64,000 nt of DNA from Thalassia testudinum. Lineage: Eukaryota > Streptophyta > Magnoliopsida > Alismatales > Hydrocharitaceae. Both the position numbers and the translations under genes were made by a program. The notes beneath the pieces are model-generated. The model saw only the letters and a program-made list of their open reading frames with translations, was not told the DNA's origin and made no database searches. Shown here piece by piece: positions 54,628-64,000 of the stretch (positions within the stretch are counted from its first letter, which is position 1; every line of letters starts with the position of its first letter). The DNA lies in contig JAZHRO010000039.1 of NCBI GenBank assembly GCA_037157565.1, positions 41,354,001-41,418,000 of the forward strand. The letters run 5' to 3'.

Positions 54628-55172
54628 CTTGCCTTCACCGAAGTTACTAGAACACCTTGAGTAGAACTAGAGCCTCTAAACTGTCATAAAACACATGAAC
54701 AAGGATCTGAAATTGCAATTTCAGATCATGTGCTCCTCAATGAAGCACGACGGTAGCCTATGATGAAGATCTCAAGCTTTCCTAGGTGAAGCAAGGACTG
54801 CTGGGGATTGGAAAATCCTTAATCAGATCTGGCTCTCCCTTTTGGAGGTAAGAAAACAGAGGGTGCACTGCACCCCTACCTAAAGAAACAAGGCCCCACG
54901 ATGGACCTATAGGTTGTGCTGCAACCCACGATGGGTAGCGGTAGGTAGTACTGTCGCAACCCATGTTAGGCAGCAGGCGGCGGTGGTGGGCACAACTCGA
55001 CGGCGCTGCATCATTAGAGGCAATGTGGTAGAGCTGGTGCCCCCCTGTTGGTGACGATAAAGCCGGTGAAAAGGAAGATTGGTGAGGAAGAGGAGGAGAT
55101 CAGTGAAGGGGTTGGTGGCTTACTTGGGTGGGATATCTAGGGCATTGATCTAGAACTGTTGCTCTGATACCA

Positions 55173-55337
55173 GGTTGAAGAAAATAAGCAACTTAGTTTA
55201 TTCTCAAACCCTACCCTCTTTATATAGAGAGAGAGGTGGGAATAATACAATACAACCCCAACAAAAACTAATAAATGACAATAGGGGACTTCACACAATA
55301 ATAATAAATACTGATACCTGGTTGAAGGGGCTCAACA
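55173..55337 (-). repeat. 5' LTR of element H
   Basis: 165 bp, TTGAAGAAAATAAGC to GGCTCAACA on the plus strand. TATA-like CTCTTTATATAGAGAG is present on this strand. It abuts the primer-site complement on the left. Confidence 0.88.
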
Positions 55338-55342
55338 CTCTT

Positions 55343-56610
55343 CTGTTGCACGTCTATTTATGATGCACATTCTGATTTCTGTGGCTGTTCAGCGTGATTG
55401 GCCGTTTCATTAGTTAGATGTCAAAAATGTGTTCCTTTACGGGGATCTTTAGGGGGAGGTGTAGATGCAGCAGCTTCCAAGCTATGAGGTTTAGGGGGAG
55501 TGTGTATGCAGACTGTTGAAGGTAATATATGACCTAAAGCAGAGTCCTAAAGCTTAGTTTCAAAAGCTCTCTGCGGTGGTCAAAGCCATTGTTTTCAACA
55601 GGTCTTCATATGATCATTCTTTGTTTTTCAGGAAGATAGGAAAATGAATAGTTGTGCTTCTTGTGCATGTGGATGACTTGATTATCACATGGGATGATGT
55701 AGCTGGCATAGTTGAGGTGAAAGATTGTTTGGCAGGCAAATTTTTCATGGACCTTGGGCCATTAAGATACTTTCTTGGGATTGAGGTTGTACATAACAAG
55801 AAACGTGTTCTATCCCAGAGAAAGTATGCACTTAATGTTCTATTTGAGACAGGCACGCTGGGGGCAAAATCAACAAACATTCTCCTGGATTCTAAGGCTC
55901 GTTTATATGATGAGGTGAAGATAGACAACAGGTAGTATAGACAGCTAGTAGGCAAGCTCCTTTATCTTACCATCACCAGACCAAATATTCCCTTAGTAGT
56001 TGGGAAATTAAGCCAGTTTATGGACATGCCAACGTGATAGTACTGGGATATTGCAATGATGGTGCTGAGGTACTTGAAGAAGGCACTTAGACGTGAGATT
56101 TGGTTCAGCAAGGGGACTTCTATGAGTATAGTGAGCTATTCAGATGCTAATTATGCAGGATGTTTAGTTAACAGGAAGTCCACTACATGCTTCTATATGT
56201 ATGTGGTAGGGAATCTAGTGACATAGAAAAGCAAGAAACAAGCATTTGCCTCTAGATCCAGTGTAGAGTCAGAGTACAGAGCCATGGCCAAGACTGCTGC
56301 AGAGATGATGTGGGTGAGGTCACTTCTCATGGACTTGCACATATTTGTTGACACTCCTATGGAGATGAGATGTGATTACAGAGCGGTTACCTACATAGCT
56401 AATAACCCCATGTTTCATTAGCGGACCAAGCATGTGAAGATTGATTATCATTACACTCTAGACTTGATCCAGAGGGGGCTTGTTTACACTACAATTTCTT
56501 CTAAAGACTAGATAGCAGGCATTTTTACCAAGCCTTTGCCACGACCTTCCTTTGATGTTTATTGTTTCAAGCTGAGCATGATTGACATCTATGCTTCAAC
56601 TTGAGAGGGA
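55343..56610 (+). pseudogene. RT remainder and RNase H of element G
   Basis: LISVAVQRDWP, CRLLKVIYDLKQSP, LLVHVDDLIITWDD (HVDD at the catalytic site), LRYFLGIEVVHNK, LGAKSTNILLD and [12 protein letters not shown] come first. RNase H follows: YSDANYAG, SKKQAFASRSSVESEYRAMA, NNPMFH and KHVKIDYHY. Multiple stops are present; the region ends at the polypurine tract. Confidence 0.85.
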
Positions 56611-56614
56611 GTAT

Positions 56615-56761
56615 TGTATCCCTTTGGTCTATCATGTTTTTATTATCGTCCTTGATTGTATTTTACTTATTTTCTTAATGGGGTTATGTACTTTTCCCAC
56701 TTCTCTATATATTAAGAGGTAGGGTTTCTGAATAATGCTATGCAATTGATTTCATCCCACT
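56615..56761 (+). repeat. 3' LTR of element G
   Basis: 147 bp starting TGTATCCCTTTGG. TATA-like CTCTATATATTAAGAGG is present. Pairs with 35816-35960. Confidence 0.85.
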
Positions 56762-56818
56762 TTTACATCTTTATAGTGATCTATTGGTTTTTCTACAATA
56801 AGATTAGCGAATAGTTCT
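56762..56818 (+). pseudogene. 57-bp island of element F protease between G and K
   Basis: Bounded on the left by the end of G (TTTAC duplication) and on the right by the start of K (GTTCT). In the frame that continues F it ends with IRLANSS, a typical copia protease motif. The continuation of that motif is found just after K. It carries stops near 56775. Confidence 0.6.
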
Positions 56819-57208
56819 TGTTGAAGTTGGTAGTGCCTGTCGGCCTTCTTCCTTGGGTTCATGCATGGAGAGAGAGGGGGAGAAGAGTTGACAGTGAGAG
56901 AGTGAGAGAGGAGAATAGTTGGGAGAGAGGAGAAGAGCTCTTTGAATGGTAAATATTATTGATGGTACCTTAATAACAATTAGGTATTGATATCCTTCTA
57001 AAGAGAAGCGATTCTATTTCTAAACAAGGAAAAGTGGAAATCAAATTCTAACTAGAATAAGAAAAACAACTCAATCCTAATTATCTTTAACAAAATTGCC
57101 ACATGTGGTACAAAACTAACTTGGCATGTAAAGCCAAAAAACCCTAAGGCAACCTTAGTCGACTACATGGGCCCACGTGCCATGTGGCCAATTGTATTCA
57201 CGCTAGCA
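56819..57208 (-). repeat. 3' LTR of element K
   Basis: Starts TGTTGAAGTTGG on the plus strand and ends CACGCTAGCA. Pairs with 63163-63550. Confidence 0.85.
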
Positions 57209-57291
57209 CGCCTCCTTAAATCGAAGTTGGGGACGGTGAAGACTTGCCTTCAAAACTTTTTGTGAGTCTAGATGCCTAACCAATTATCTTA

Positions 57292-57428
57292 TGTTGAGTT
57301 ATGTTTCTGCTGTAAGGGGTGTTTTATTATTTTTATTTTAATAGTGGGTTCATGATGTAACTTTTCCCTCACTAATATAGAGGTGTAGGGACTTCTTGGT
57401 AAACTAAGGATGTTTATTTCCTTCAACT
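57292..57428 (+). repeat. 5' LTR of element J
   Basis: 137 bp, same length as the right LTR, with AATATAGAGGTGTAGG before the end. Confidence 0.9.
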
Positions 57429-57441
57429 TGGTATCAGAGCC
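57429..57441 (+). other. primer binding site of element J
   Basis: TGGTATCAGAGCC matches the complement of the 3' end of plant initiator methionine tRNA, the usual primer of Ty1/copia elements. It is the best preserved primer site in the window. Confidence 0.85.
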
Positions 57442-58139
57442 AAGTTGAGGGCTCCACCAAAAGAATCCTAACCTCCACCGTCAGACCCCCCTTTCTCTAC
57501 CACTGTCGCCTCCGGTAGCAACGGCCACCAGCGTTGCCAGCCACAGCAGTAGCAGGTAGCTCGCTGCCGGCAATAGCAGCAGGTAGCCCATCACCTGCTA
57601 TTGCAGGTCGCTGCCTAGACCACTCGCCACCGCCAACAACAGCAGCAGCAGGTAGCCGCACTGTCGGCAGCCCATCGTCGGCTACTGCAGGCCGCCGCCT
57701 AGGCCACCTGCCACCGCCGCCCAGGCCCCAGCTGCTGTTTTTTGTGCTCTCTTGCTATTGATGTTTGGCAACAGAGAGAGGGCACATCTCTGCCTTTTTT
57801 ATCTGATTGGAAGACCTTTGGATCGTAGTTGGAGTGTTAAAGGCAAGGGTCTTCCGGAAAGGTGATTTGATGGTATTTTCAGATCTTATCTATTAGATTT
57901 GTAGTGTGTATTCCCCTTTGATGCTTGTTTTTGGGGTTTGTAGTCCTCTTGAGTATTGACCGAGGGTGAGCAGAGATTTTTTGGGGTGTGTATTCCCTGG
58001 TTGGTATATCTGTTGGGGTGTGTATTCCCTGTTTTCTATCAATTTTTAGATCTGAAGTGTGAAGAAATTAAGGAGTGTGTACCCTTTCTGTGGCACATTG
58101 AACTTCGTTTGTTGTAGTGTGTTTTAGTAAACATGGCAG

Positions 58140-58560
58140 TGTCTTAGTCAGAGATTGCGCTAGGAACCGTTGTGGGTGATACTCCAACCACTGATGTGAC
58201 GTGGTTGATTAATTTAGATGCTTCCAATCATTTATTCGGGAATCTGTAGTGTTTTGGACAAATTCAACTTCTTTCGAGGTCGTATAATATAGGTGGCTGA
58301 TGGGCGACTTGCTTCTATTAGTGGTTAGGGGGAATTAATGTGACCCCTTCTAAGCAGCTTAATCATGTTCAGTTTGTTCCAGATTTATCCATGAACTTGC
58401 TCTCTGTCAGTGAGATCATTAAGCAGATGAATTGCCGTGTCATATTTGATGAACGTGGATGTATTTTCCAGGATAGAATGACATGAAAGACTATTGGTAG
58501 TGGATATGGAGTTTACCGACTTTAGCAGGGTCCCATGGCTGTAGTATGTTGGGTTAGTAC
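58140..58560 (+). pseudogene. protease region of element J
   Basis: DVTWLINLDASNHLFGNL corresponds to the copia protease start, with the active-site DSG replaced by LDA. PDLSMNLLSVSEIIKQMNCR and VIFDERGCIFQD follow. Stops occur before and after. No gag frame exists between this and the leader. Confidence 0.75.
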
Positions 58561-59420
58561 ATCTGGGAGTGCTTTACAGTGTCATAGACGGGTGGGTTAT
58601 CATTCTTTGGAAAAATTATGTAGGCTTATTTCTCATGTATCCCCAACTACATAACTTTTTTGCGATGCATGTCAAGTTGGGAAGCACCATAGATCTTCCT
58701 TTCCAGCTGCTATATGATCACATTCGACTTCGTGTTTTCAGCTATTGTATCTTGATGTTTGGGGTTCTAGTAGGACTCTTGATAGAGTAGGACATCAGTA
58801 CTATTTGATTGTGGTTGATGATTTTTCTAGATTGTCTTGGCTATTTCTTATGAAGAATAAGTCTGAAGTGGGTCCACTGATTGAGAAGTTTGTGTTAAGA
58901 AATCAGTTTGATGTTTGCATCAAGACTCTCAGGTCTGATAATGCACTGGAGTTTTGTACTCGTCGGCGGACAGAATTCTATGCTTATATGGCATAATTCA
59001 TTAGACCTGCTGTCCTTACACCTCTCAGCAAAATGGAGTTGCAGAAAGGGAGCACAAACATCCTTGATATGCGCTTCTTATCCATAAGTGTCACAGAACT
59101 ACTGGGGAGATGCAGCTCTCACAGTTTGCTACCTGATTAATAGATTGCCCTCCTCAGTGATTCATGAGCAGATACCATGGCAGATGCTTTATCCAAATGA
59201 TGAGCAATTTGATCTTTCACCTAAGACATTTGGGTGCGTGGCTTTTGTACATCTCCTTTGACCTGGACGCGATAAATTAGCACCTAGAGCAGTCAAGTGT
59301 GTATTTCTTGGCTACTCTCATACTTAGAAGGGGTATCGGTGTTTTGATCTTCTACACTAGAGACATTATATCAGTGCAGATGTCACCTTTTATGAAGCTG
59401 TCTTATTTTTCTATTGCTGC
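58561..59420 (+). pseudogene. integrase of element J
   Basis: CDACQVGKHHRSSFPA (zinc-binding half), YLDVWGSSRTLDRVGHQYYL (first catalytic Asp), LIVVDDFSRLSWLF and TLRSDNALEFCTRR (second Asp) occur in order, followed by ERKH-like text and VKCVFLGYS-like text in shifted frames. The 83-codon frame 58745-58996 is intact; the rest is broken. Confidence 0.85.
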
Positions 59421-59550
59421 CAGGCAGGTGTAGAGTGTGTCGGAGTGTGCGCCTGTACCAGTTGCTCCTATACCATTTGGTATATTCACAGATATTAGTA
59501 GTCCTTCTTAGACTACTGAGCCACCTACCAGCACATTCAGGCCAGTACTA

Positions 59551-59779
59551 GTGGATGAAGGGACCTTCAAGGGTCACACTTATCAGTTGCCAGTTGTGTA
59601 TAGGGCAAAGCCCCTTACATTTATTCCACAAGCTCCTCAGGTTAGTATTAATAACCTAGAGGCGGTTTCTACTCAGGAGGCTTCTTCAGATACAGTGTCA
59701 GGAGATGTAAAGGGTGAGAGTTTGTCACCTGTGGATGGTTCTCCAGGTCCTGATTCCATGAGTACTGATGAGGATATTC
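59551..59779 (+). pseudogene. integrase-RT linker of element J
   Basis: Open frame with TYQLPVVYRAKPL and an acidic GPDSMSTDEDIP. It ends where the 330-bp element is inserted. The next bases of the linker continue directly after 60117 in the same frame once the duplicated 8 bp are discounted. Confidence 0.7.
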
Positions 59780-60109
59780 CAAGGTTCGAAATGCCGATTT
59801 CGATGCTGTGCCGATGAAATTCTAAGTGTGCATTTCGTAGGCATGCCGAGGACACGTCGTGGAAATGCCTGTTTTTCGATGAGCATGCCGATGGCACATT
59901 GATGCATACTAACAAAAATAACAGTAGTCAAAAAAATCAGTAGCAACCTCGGCATGGGCACGTATTTCGCCAGCATGTCGACCATGCCGAAGGCATGCCG
60001 ACGATATCCATGTAAATCGACACTTTATTCGTGTCGGCACGGTCCCTGCTCAAAAAATGGCCTTGCTTACGGCATGCCGAGGGCATGTCGACGACATTTA
60101 AAAACTATG
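59780..60109 (+). mobile_element. hAT-type MITE, GGCATGCCGA family, copy 2
   Basis: 330 bp, CAAGGTTCGAAATGCCG to CGACATTTAAAAACTATG. It is flanked by perfect GGATATTC duplications (59772-59779 and 60110-60117) in the linker of element J. Same internal order as copy 1 at 22982-23324, including GATGCATAC(T/C)AACAAAAAT near the middle. Confidence 0.94.
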
Positions 60110-60254
60110 GGATATTCCTATTGCTATTAGGAATGCTCCACGATTTTGTGCCCAGTATCATGTTGCTGGGAGTGTTGTTTCTAATGATTCTCTAAGTTCG
60201 GAGTTTCATGCATTCACAACTGCTGTATCCAATGCCGAGTTACCTATCTCGTAC

Positions 60255-60995
60255 CAACATGCTTTACTACATCTACATTGGAAGGTAGCTATGGAGATGT
60301 CTGCACTTACTACCAGAGGTACCTGGGAGCTGTCACCTTTACTGTTTGGCACGCACTTTGTTGGAGCTAGATGGGTCTTTACCTTGAAATACAACCCGGA
60401 TGGATCTATTTCAAGGTATAAGGCCCGCCAGGTGGCCAAAGGATTCACCTAGATCTATGGGGTGGATTTCTTTGACACAGTCTCCCCTGTTGCACTACTC
60501 TCGACTGTTCGCATCCTTATCTCTGTTGCAACTCATTATGGATGACAGTTTCATCAGTTGGACGTCAAAAATGCATTTCTGTACGGAGACTTGGAGGAAG
60601 AGATATATATGCAGCAGCCACCTGGCTTTGAGATTTAAGGGGAGTGTGTATGCAGGCTTCGTAAGGCCATTTATGGTCTTAAGTTGAGCTCCTGAGCCTG
60701 GTTTCAGCGCCTGTCAGAGGCATTGTCTGTTATTGGGATGCAGAGATCTTCATCGGATCATTCACTATTTGTGAGAAAGACCAGTAGGGGTACAGTGGCT
60801 TTACTTGTGTATGTGGATGATCTTATTCTTACAGGTGATGCAGAGGGTATATCTCAGATGGAGTATTTAGCACACCAGTTTGTCAGGAAAGATCTTGGGA
60901 AACTGAGATATTTTTTAAGCATTGAGTTTGCTATAAGTAAGCAATGGATAATTATGTCGCAAAAGAAATATGCCCTTGATATTCTTTAGGAGACA
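60255..60995 (+). pseudogene. reverse transcriptase of element J
   Basis: [63 protein letters not shown] (catalytic Asp), [36 protein letters not shown] (YVDD intact) and KLRYFLSIE. Stops replace a few Trp/Gln/Gly codons. This is the second best RT in the window. Confidence 0.88.
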
Positions 60996-60998
60996 TGC

Positions 60999-61735
60999 AT
61001 GTTAGGATCCAAAGATGCAAATATTCTTATGGATCTTAAAATTTATCTTTTTGAGGGTAATGTAAAGCTAAAAGACAAGAAAGTATATCGACAGCTGGTC
61101 GGAAAACTGTTATATCTGACTATCATTAGGCTAGATATTCGCCTTACCGTGGGTAAGCTGAGTCAGTTCTTAGATAAGCCTACTGAGGTTCATTGGCATG
61201 ATGTGATGCAGGTGTTAAGGTACATCAAGGGCTGTCCAGGTAGAGATATTCTTTTTCAAAGAAAAGCACCTATGTTTATTGTTGCATACTTAGATGCAGA
61301 TTATGCAGGTGATGTTGATGACAGGTGGCTTACTACTTGTTTCTGTACCTTTGTTGCTGGGAACTTGGTAACTTGGAGGAGCAAGAAACAAAGTGTTTCA
61401 TGCTCTAGTGCTAAGTCTGAGTACAGGGACATGGCACATACTGCAATTGAGATGATATGGATCAGAACTCTATTACGAGATCTTTATATTAATGTTCAGG
61501 AACCTATAGAGATGCATTGTGACAACCGGGCTGCCACCTACATTGCAAACAATCCTATGTTCCATGAGAGAACAAAATATGTGGAAGTGGATTGTCATTA
61601 TACCAGGAGTTTGATTCAACAGGGTCTGCTATGTACTACTTGTCTTGTCTCCTCAGACCAGATTGCTGACATGTTTACCAAGCTGTTGCTCGCCCTCAGT
61701 TTGAGAAGTGTAGAAACAAGCTGAGCATGATCGAT
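60999..61735 (+). pseudogene. RNase H of element J
   Basis: A single 241-codon open frame reads [99 protein letters not shown] and IADMFTKLLL. All expected segments are present, so only the upstream breaks in pol would prevent its expression. Confidence 0.9.
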
Positions 61736-61754
61736 ATATATGCTTGAGGGGGAG

Positions 61755-61891
61755 TGTTAAGTTATGTTTCTACTGTAAGGGGTGTTTTGTTATTTTTATT
61801 TTAGTAGTGGGTTTATGATGTAACTTTTCCCTCACCTATATAGAGGTGTAGGGACTTCTTGGTAAACTAAGGATGTTTATTTCCTTCAACT
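61755..61891 (+). repeat. 3' LTR of element J
   Basis: 137 bp, preceded by CTTGAGGGGGAG. Confidence 0.9.
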
Positions 61892-62820
61892 TCGTCATCC
61901 ATGTCCACATAAACTCCATTACCTTCAATAGATTCTTTTGACGCAATTGCAAGTCCCTTTGCAACTTCTGAAGTTGTTGCTTCTTTGGCAACCTCGAATG
62001 TAGTTGCAATGGAGGTAGTTGTCTTCTCTCCATTTTGGAGTAATGTCTGAAGTTTTTCCAATTCCATGGGTGTGTAGGTTGACTCTCTACATGGAAGCTT
62101 CCCATATTTGGTCCAATACCTCTCATTTGTGTGGTTGGAGAGCCACATAATGTTGGCAAGGTGGAAAACCCATCCCGAGTCACGACCTCTTCCTTGTCCA
62201 GAGCCACCGGCAGTAGTAGCTAAGGCAGTCATATCAAACACAATTAGGGCTGAACTCCTTGGATTATTGATTGCAAGTTTTTCAAGATAACTATAGATAG
62301 TCTCGACGTCAAGATCCTTTTCCATAACAAGAATATTATCACGCGTCCGTGGAAAACGAGAGTGAAGACCCCCAAGGAACTTGCATACTTGCCAACATGC
62401 ACATGATTTGGCCTATTTATCGCAATAGGGGAGCTCGTAGATGTTAAGCTTCTCGAACAGGCCCCCCATCTTTGAGTAGTAATTGTCAAGTGAGAGAACC
62501 CTTAACTTGAACTCTAGATGCACCAATAAATATCAATTAGTTTGGCACATCTAGTCTCCTTAAAGAACCTCTTCTCAAGAGCATCCCATATGTCCTTGGT
62601 CGTATCTTTATAAAATATATTGGTTGCAATATTAGGATCAATAGAATTCATTGCCATATAGTTCTTCTCCCACTTCTTTTTTGTTGCATCTCTAGTCTCC
62701 AGAGCCTCTTGAAGGCTCTTGCCCACAAGACAGTTGGACGCACCGATCAACTTTATGGTGGTTTGTTGCACAAGCACCTTGGTTTCCGTTTTGATTTGAG
62801 TCTCTACGTCGGCCATATCT
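61892..62820 (-). pseudogene. gag of element K
   Basis: The minus strand starts MADVETQIKTETKVLVQQ. KYMAMNSIDPNIATNIFYKD-like text and DIWDALEKRFFKETRCAKL (UBN2 gag) follow. After a frame break near 62510 come SRLSIVILKNLQSI and an in-frame EKDLDVETIYSYLEKLAI, then HTNERYWTKYGKLP as a damaged zinc knuckle. Three frames cover about 300 codons. The 152-codon frame 61867-62325 runs across the J border. Confidence 0.82.
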
Positions 62821-63162
62821 TCAATGCAATGCTTAAGAAAGGTCTTTGTGCCTCTTCTTCTACACCAGAGAACTAATCATTAGATCTTAGCATCTCTCGG
62901 TGTGCTAGAGGGTTCCACGCACCCCCTCAATCCCCTTGGTGCCATTGCTCTTGCATCCCAAAGCTTGCTGAGTCTCTTGGGTCTCTGGATACATATAAGG
63001 TCACCCTGTCGTAGTAGAGTTGGCACGATGATTTGACTCCAAGGCAACTCCACACATTCCACACACATGGAGATAACTCCACGTGATCTTGCGTGGATCT
63101 CCTTTTCTCCTCTCCTCCATACTTGGGATCAAGGGGCTTGAATATGACCTGCTCTAATACCA

Positions 63163-63550
63163 AGTTGAAGTTGGCGATGCGTGTGGGCCTTCTTCCTTGA
63201 GTTCATGCATGGAGAGAGGAGACAAGAAGAGTTGGTGGTGAGAAAGATAGGAGAATTGTTAAGAGAGAGGAGAGGAGCTCTTTGAATGGGACATATTATT
63301 GATGAAACTCAAATAACAATTAGGTATTGTTTTCCTTTTAAAGAGAAGCAATCTTATTTCTAAATAAGGAAAACAGGAAATCAAATTCTAATTAACTAAA
63401 CTAGGAAAAACAACTCAATTCTAACTATCTATAACAAAATTGCCATGTGTGATACAAAACTAACTTGGCATGCAAGCCAAAAAATCTTAAGGCCACCTTG
63501 GCCGATTACATGGGCCCACATGCCACGTGGCCAACTTAATCACGCTAACT
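63163..63550 (-). repeat. 5' LTR of element K
   Basis: Pairs with 56819-57208. Its inner end lies directly beside the primer-site complement at 63151-63162. Confidence 0.85.
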
Positions 63551-64000
63551 ATTCTTATTCTTCTATTACTGTCGGTGTTGCATTTATTTTTGTCGATCTT
63601 AAACTTTGGCATCGTCGTCTTGGTCATCCTTTTACTGCAAGGCTTCGATAAATGTTTGTGGATTCCTTTGTTTTTACTTCATTTGATTGTGAAGCTTGTT
63701 AGCTGGGGAAACAACATAAGAATTTCTTTTCCACGTAGAGGAAATAATCGGAGTTCTCTGTCTCATTTAGTCAATTATGATGTTTGGGGTTCATGTCGAA
63801 TAAATTGTCGATCTAGTTTTCGGTATTTCGTGGTCTTTGTTGATGATCATAGTTGCTTGTTTTAGGTATTTTTGATGATTGGTCATAGATTGGTACTATT
63901 CTATCAAAAATTTTTAATAAAATTCAAAATTTTTATTCCACCAATATAAAAATCTTCCACAATGACAGCGCTTTTAAGTTCATGCAACATGATATCTAGG
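63551..64000 (+). pseudogene. copia element F, right segment: protease end, GAG-pre, integrase start
   Basis: LKLWHRRLGHPF is the GAG-pre motif. CEACQLGKQH-type text follows in the next frame at about 63680-63720, then VNYDVWGSCRI with the first integrase Asp and YFVVFVDDHSCLF, a stop, and window end. It is on the same strand as F and begins where K ends. Confidence 0.8.

Larger units (their letters stand above)
48625..55337 (-). mobile_element. copia retrotransposon (H) inserted in the RT of G
   Basis: LTRs at 48625-49498 (interrupted by a 698-bp hAT-type element) and 55173-55337 share GAAATAAGCAACTTAG, AGAGAGAGGTGGGAA and ACTCAACA/ACTCGACA ends. Beside the right LTR is the complement of a primer site (GCTCTGATACCA). 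The minus strand encodes gag, protease, integrase, RT and RNase H in order, all with stops. A 5'-truncated LINE interrupts the RT. Flanks TATGG and CTCTT do not match, so a target deletion may have accompanied insertion or followed it. Confidence 0.88.
35816..56761 (+). mobile_element. copia retrotransposon (G), split by a hAT and by copia H
   Basis: The left LTR (35816-35960) and right LTR (56615-56761) share TATCATGTTTTTATTAT, TAGGGTTTCT(A/G)(G/A)ATAATGCTATGCAATT and the end TTTCATCCCA. A primer site TGGTATTAGAGTAGC begins at 35961 and a polypurine stretch GAGAGGGAG ends before 56615. The flanks CTTAC (35811-35815) and TTTAC (56762-56766) differ by one transition. Removing the two inserts leaves gag, protease, integrase, RT and RNase H in the normal copia order, all with stops. 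Confidence 0.85.
57292..61891 (+). mobile_element. gag-less copia retrotransposon (J) inserted in K
   Basis: 137-bp LTRs (57292-57428 and 61755-61891) run TGTT(G/A)AGTTATGTTTCT to TTTCCTTCAACT. A full primer site TGGTATCAGAGCC follows at 57429 and GAGGGGGAG precedes the right LTR. The 5' leader is C-rich and contains GCCACC/GCAGCAG repeats (57480-57730). Coding begins at protease; gag is missing. Integrase, RT and RNase H follow. Flanks TCTTA and TCGTC do not match convincingly. A 330-bp hAT-type element is inserted between integrase and RT. Confidence 0.88.
56819..63550 (-). mobile_element. gag-only copia-type retrotransposon (K), split by copia J
   Basis: LTRs of about 390 bp (56819-57208 and 63163-63550) share GGCCTTCTTCCTT, ATGCATGGAGAGAG, GAGCTCTTTGAATGG and ATGTGGCCAA/ACGTGGCCAA. 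The complement of a primer site (GCTCTAATACCA) touches the right LTR. CCTCCTTAAAT after the left LTR is a polypurine-tract complement. Flanks GTTCT and ATTCT match at 4 of 5 (one transition). The interior has gag on the minus strand, and after J only 83 bp of non-coding DNA remain, so pol is absent. Confidence 0.86.

Noticed and set aside
1..64000. tRNA, rRNA, organellar insertions or snoRNA genes
   Set aside because: No sequence resembling these was recognised by reading; primer binding sites resemble tRNA ends only because they are retroelement signals. A covariance-model scan would be needed to exclude short RNA genes.

Overview
This window is nuclear DNA of a flowering plant. The evidence is the 5' part of a spliced plant PP2C-type protein phosphatase gene with canonical GT/AG introns, surrounded by Ty1/copia LTR retrotransposons, L1-type LINEs and hAT DNA transposons. 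The GC-rich first exon followed by AT-rich later exons, and the large transposon-filled introns, suggest a monocot. The species cannot be fixed from the sequence alone. No bacterial-style operons, CRISPR arrays, rRNA or tRNA genes were seen.

Layout. 1-3849: AT-rich intergenic DNA with a decayed tandem duplication. 3850-14188: five coding exons (4410-4634, 12486-12657, 13338-13491, 13558-13621, 14081-14188; 241 codons) of a PP2C phosphatase like Arabidopsis At1g47380. Intron 1 (7.85 kb) carries a rotted copia remnant and a gag-only LTR element. The intron after exon 5 carries a 1.4-kb non-autonomous LTR element with intact direct repeats. The C-terminal part of the phosphatase was not found, so the gene is either truncated or its next intron is extremely long. 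16-28 kb: mixed repeats, including non-autonomous hAT elements with 8-bp target duplications (TSDs) and a deleted copia element on the minus strand. 28.3-34.2 kb: two L1-type LINE remnants, one split by a gag-less copia element.

34.19-64.0 kb is best read as one nested stack. The outermost copia element (F) starts at 34190 and reappears in a 57-bp island at 56762-56818 and again from 63551 to the window end. Copia G (35816-56761) and copia K (56819-63550) sit inside its protease region. G is itself split by a decayed autonomous hAT transposon (36437-45570) and by copia H on the minus strand (48625-55337). The hAT holds a ~4-kb unclassified insertion and a small GATTAAT-rich element. H holds a 698-bp hAT-type element and a 5'-truncated LINE. 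K holds copia J, which holds a 330-bp hAT-type element with a perfect TSD.

The most distinctive signal is a group of hAT-type elements with the related terminus CAAGGTTYGAAAT. Each subgroup fills its subterminal zones with a different short-motif array (ATATCG or GGCATGCCGA; GATTAATCG and GCCTAGGCGC in more distant members). A candidate BED-DUF659-hAT dimerisation transposase with a long Tyr/Ser/Pro-rich tail is present in one copy. Nearly all transposon genes here are broken by stops, frameshifts or deletions; only the phosphatase exons look intact.
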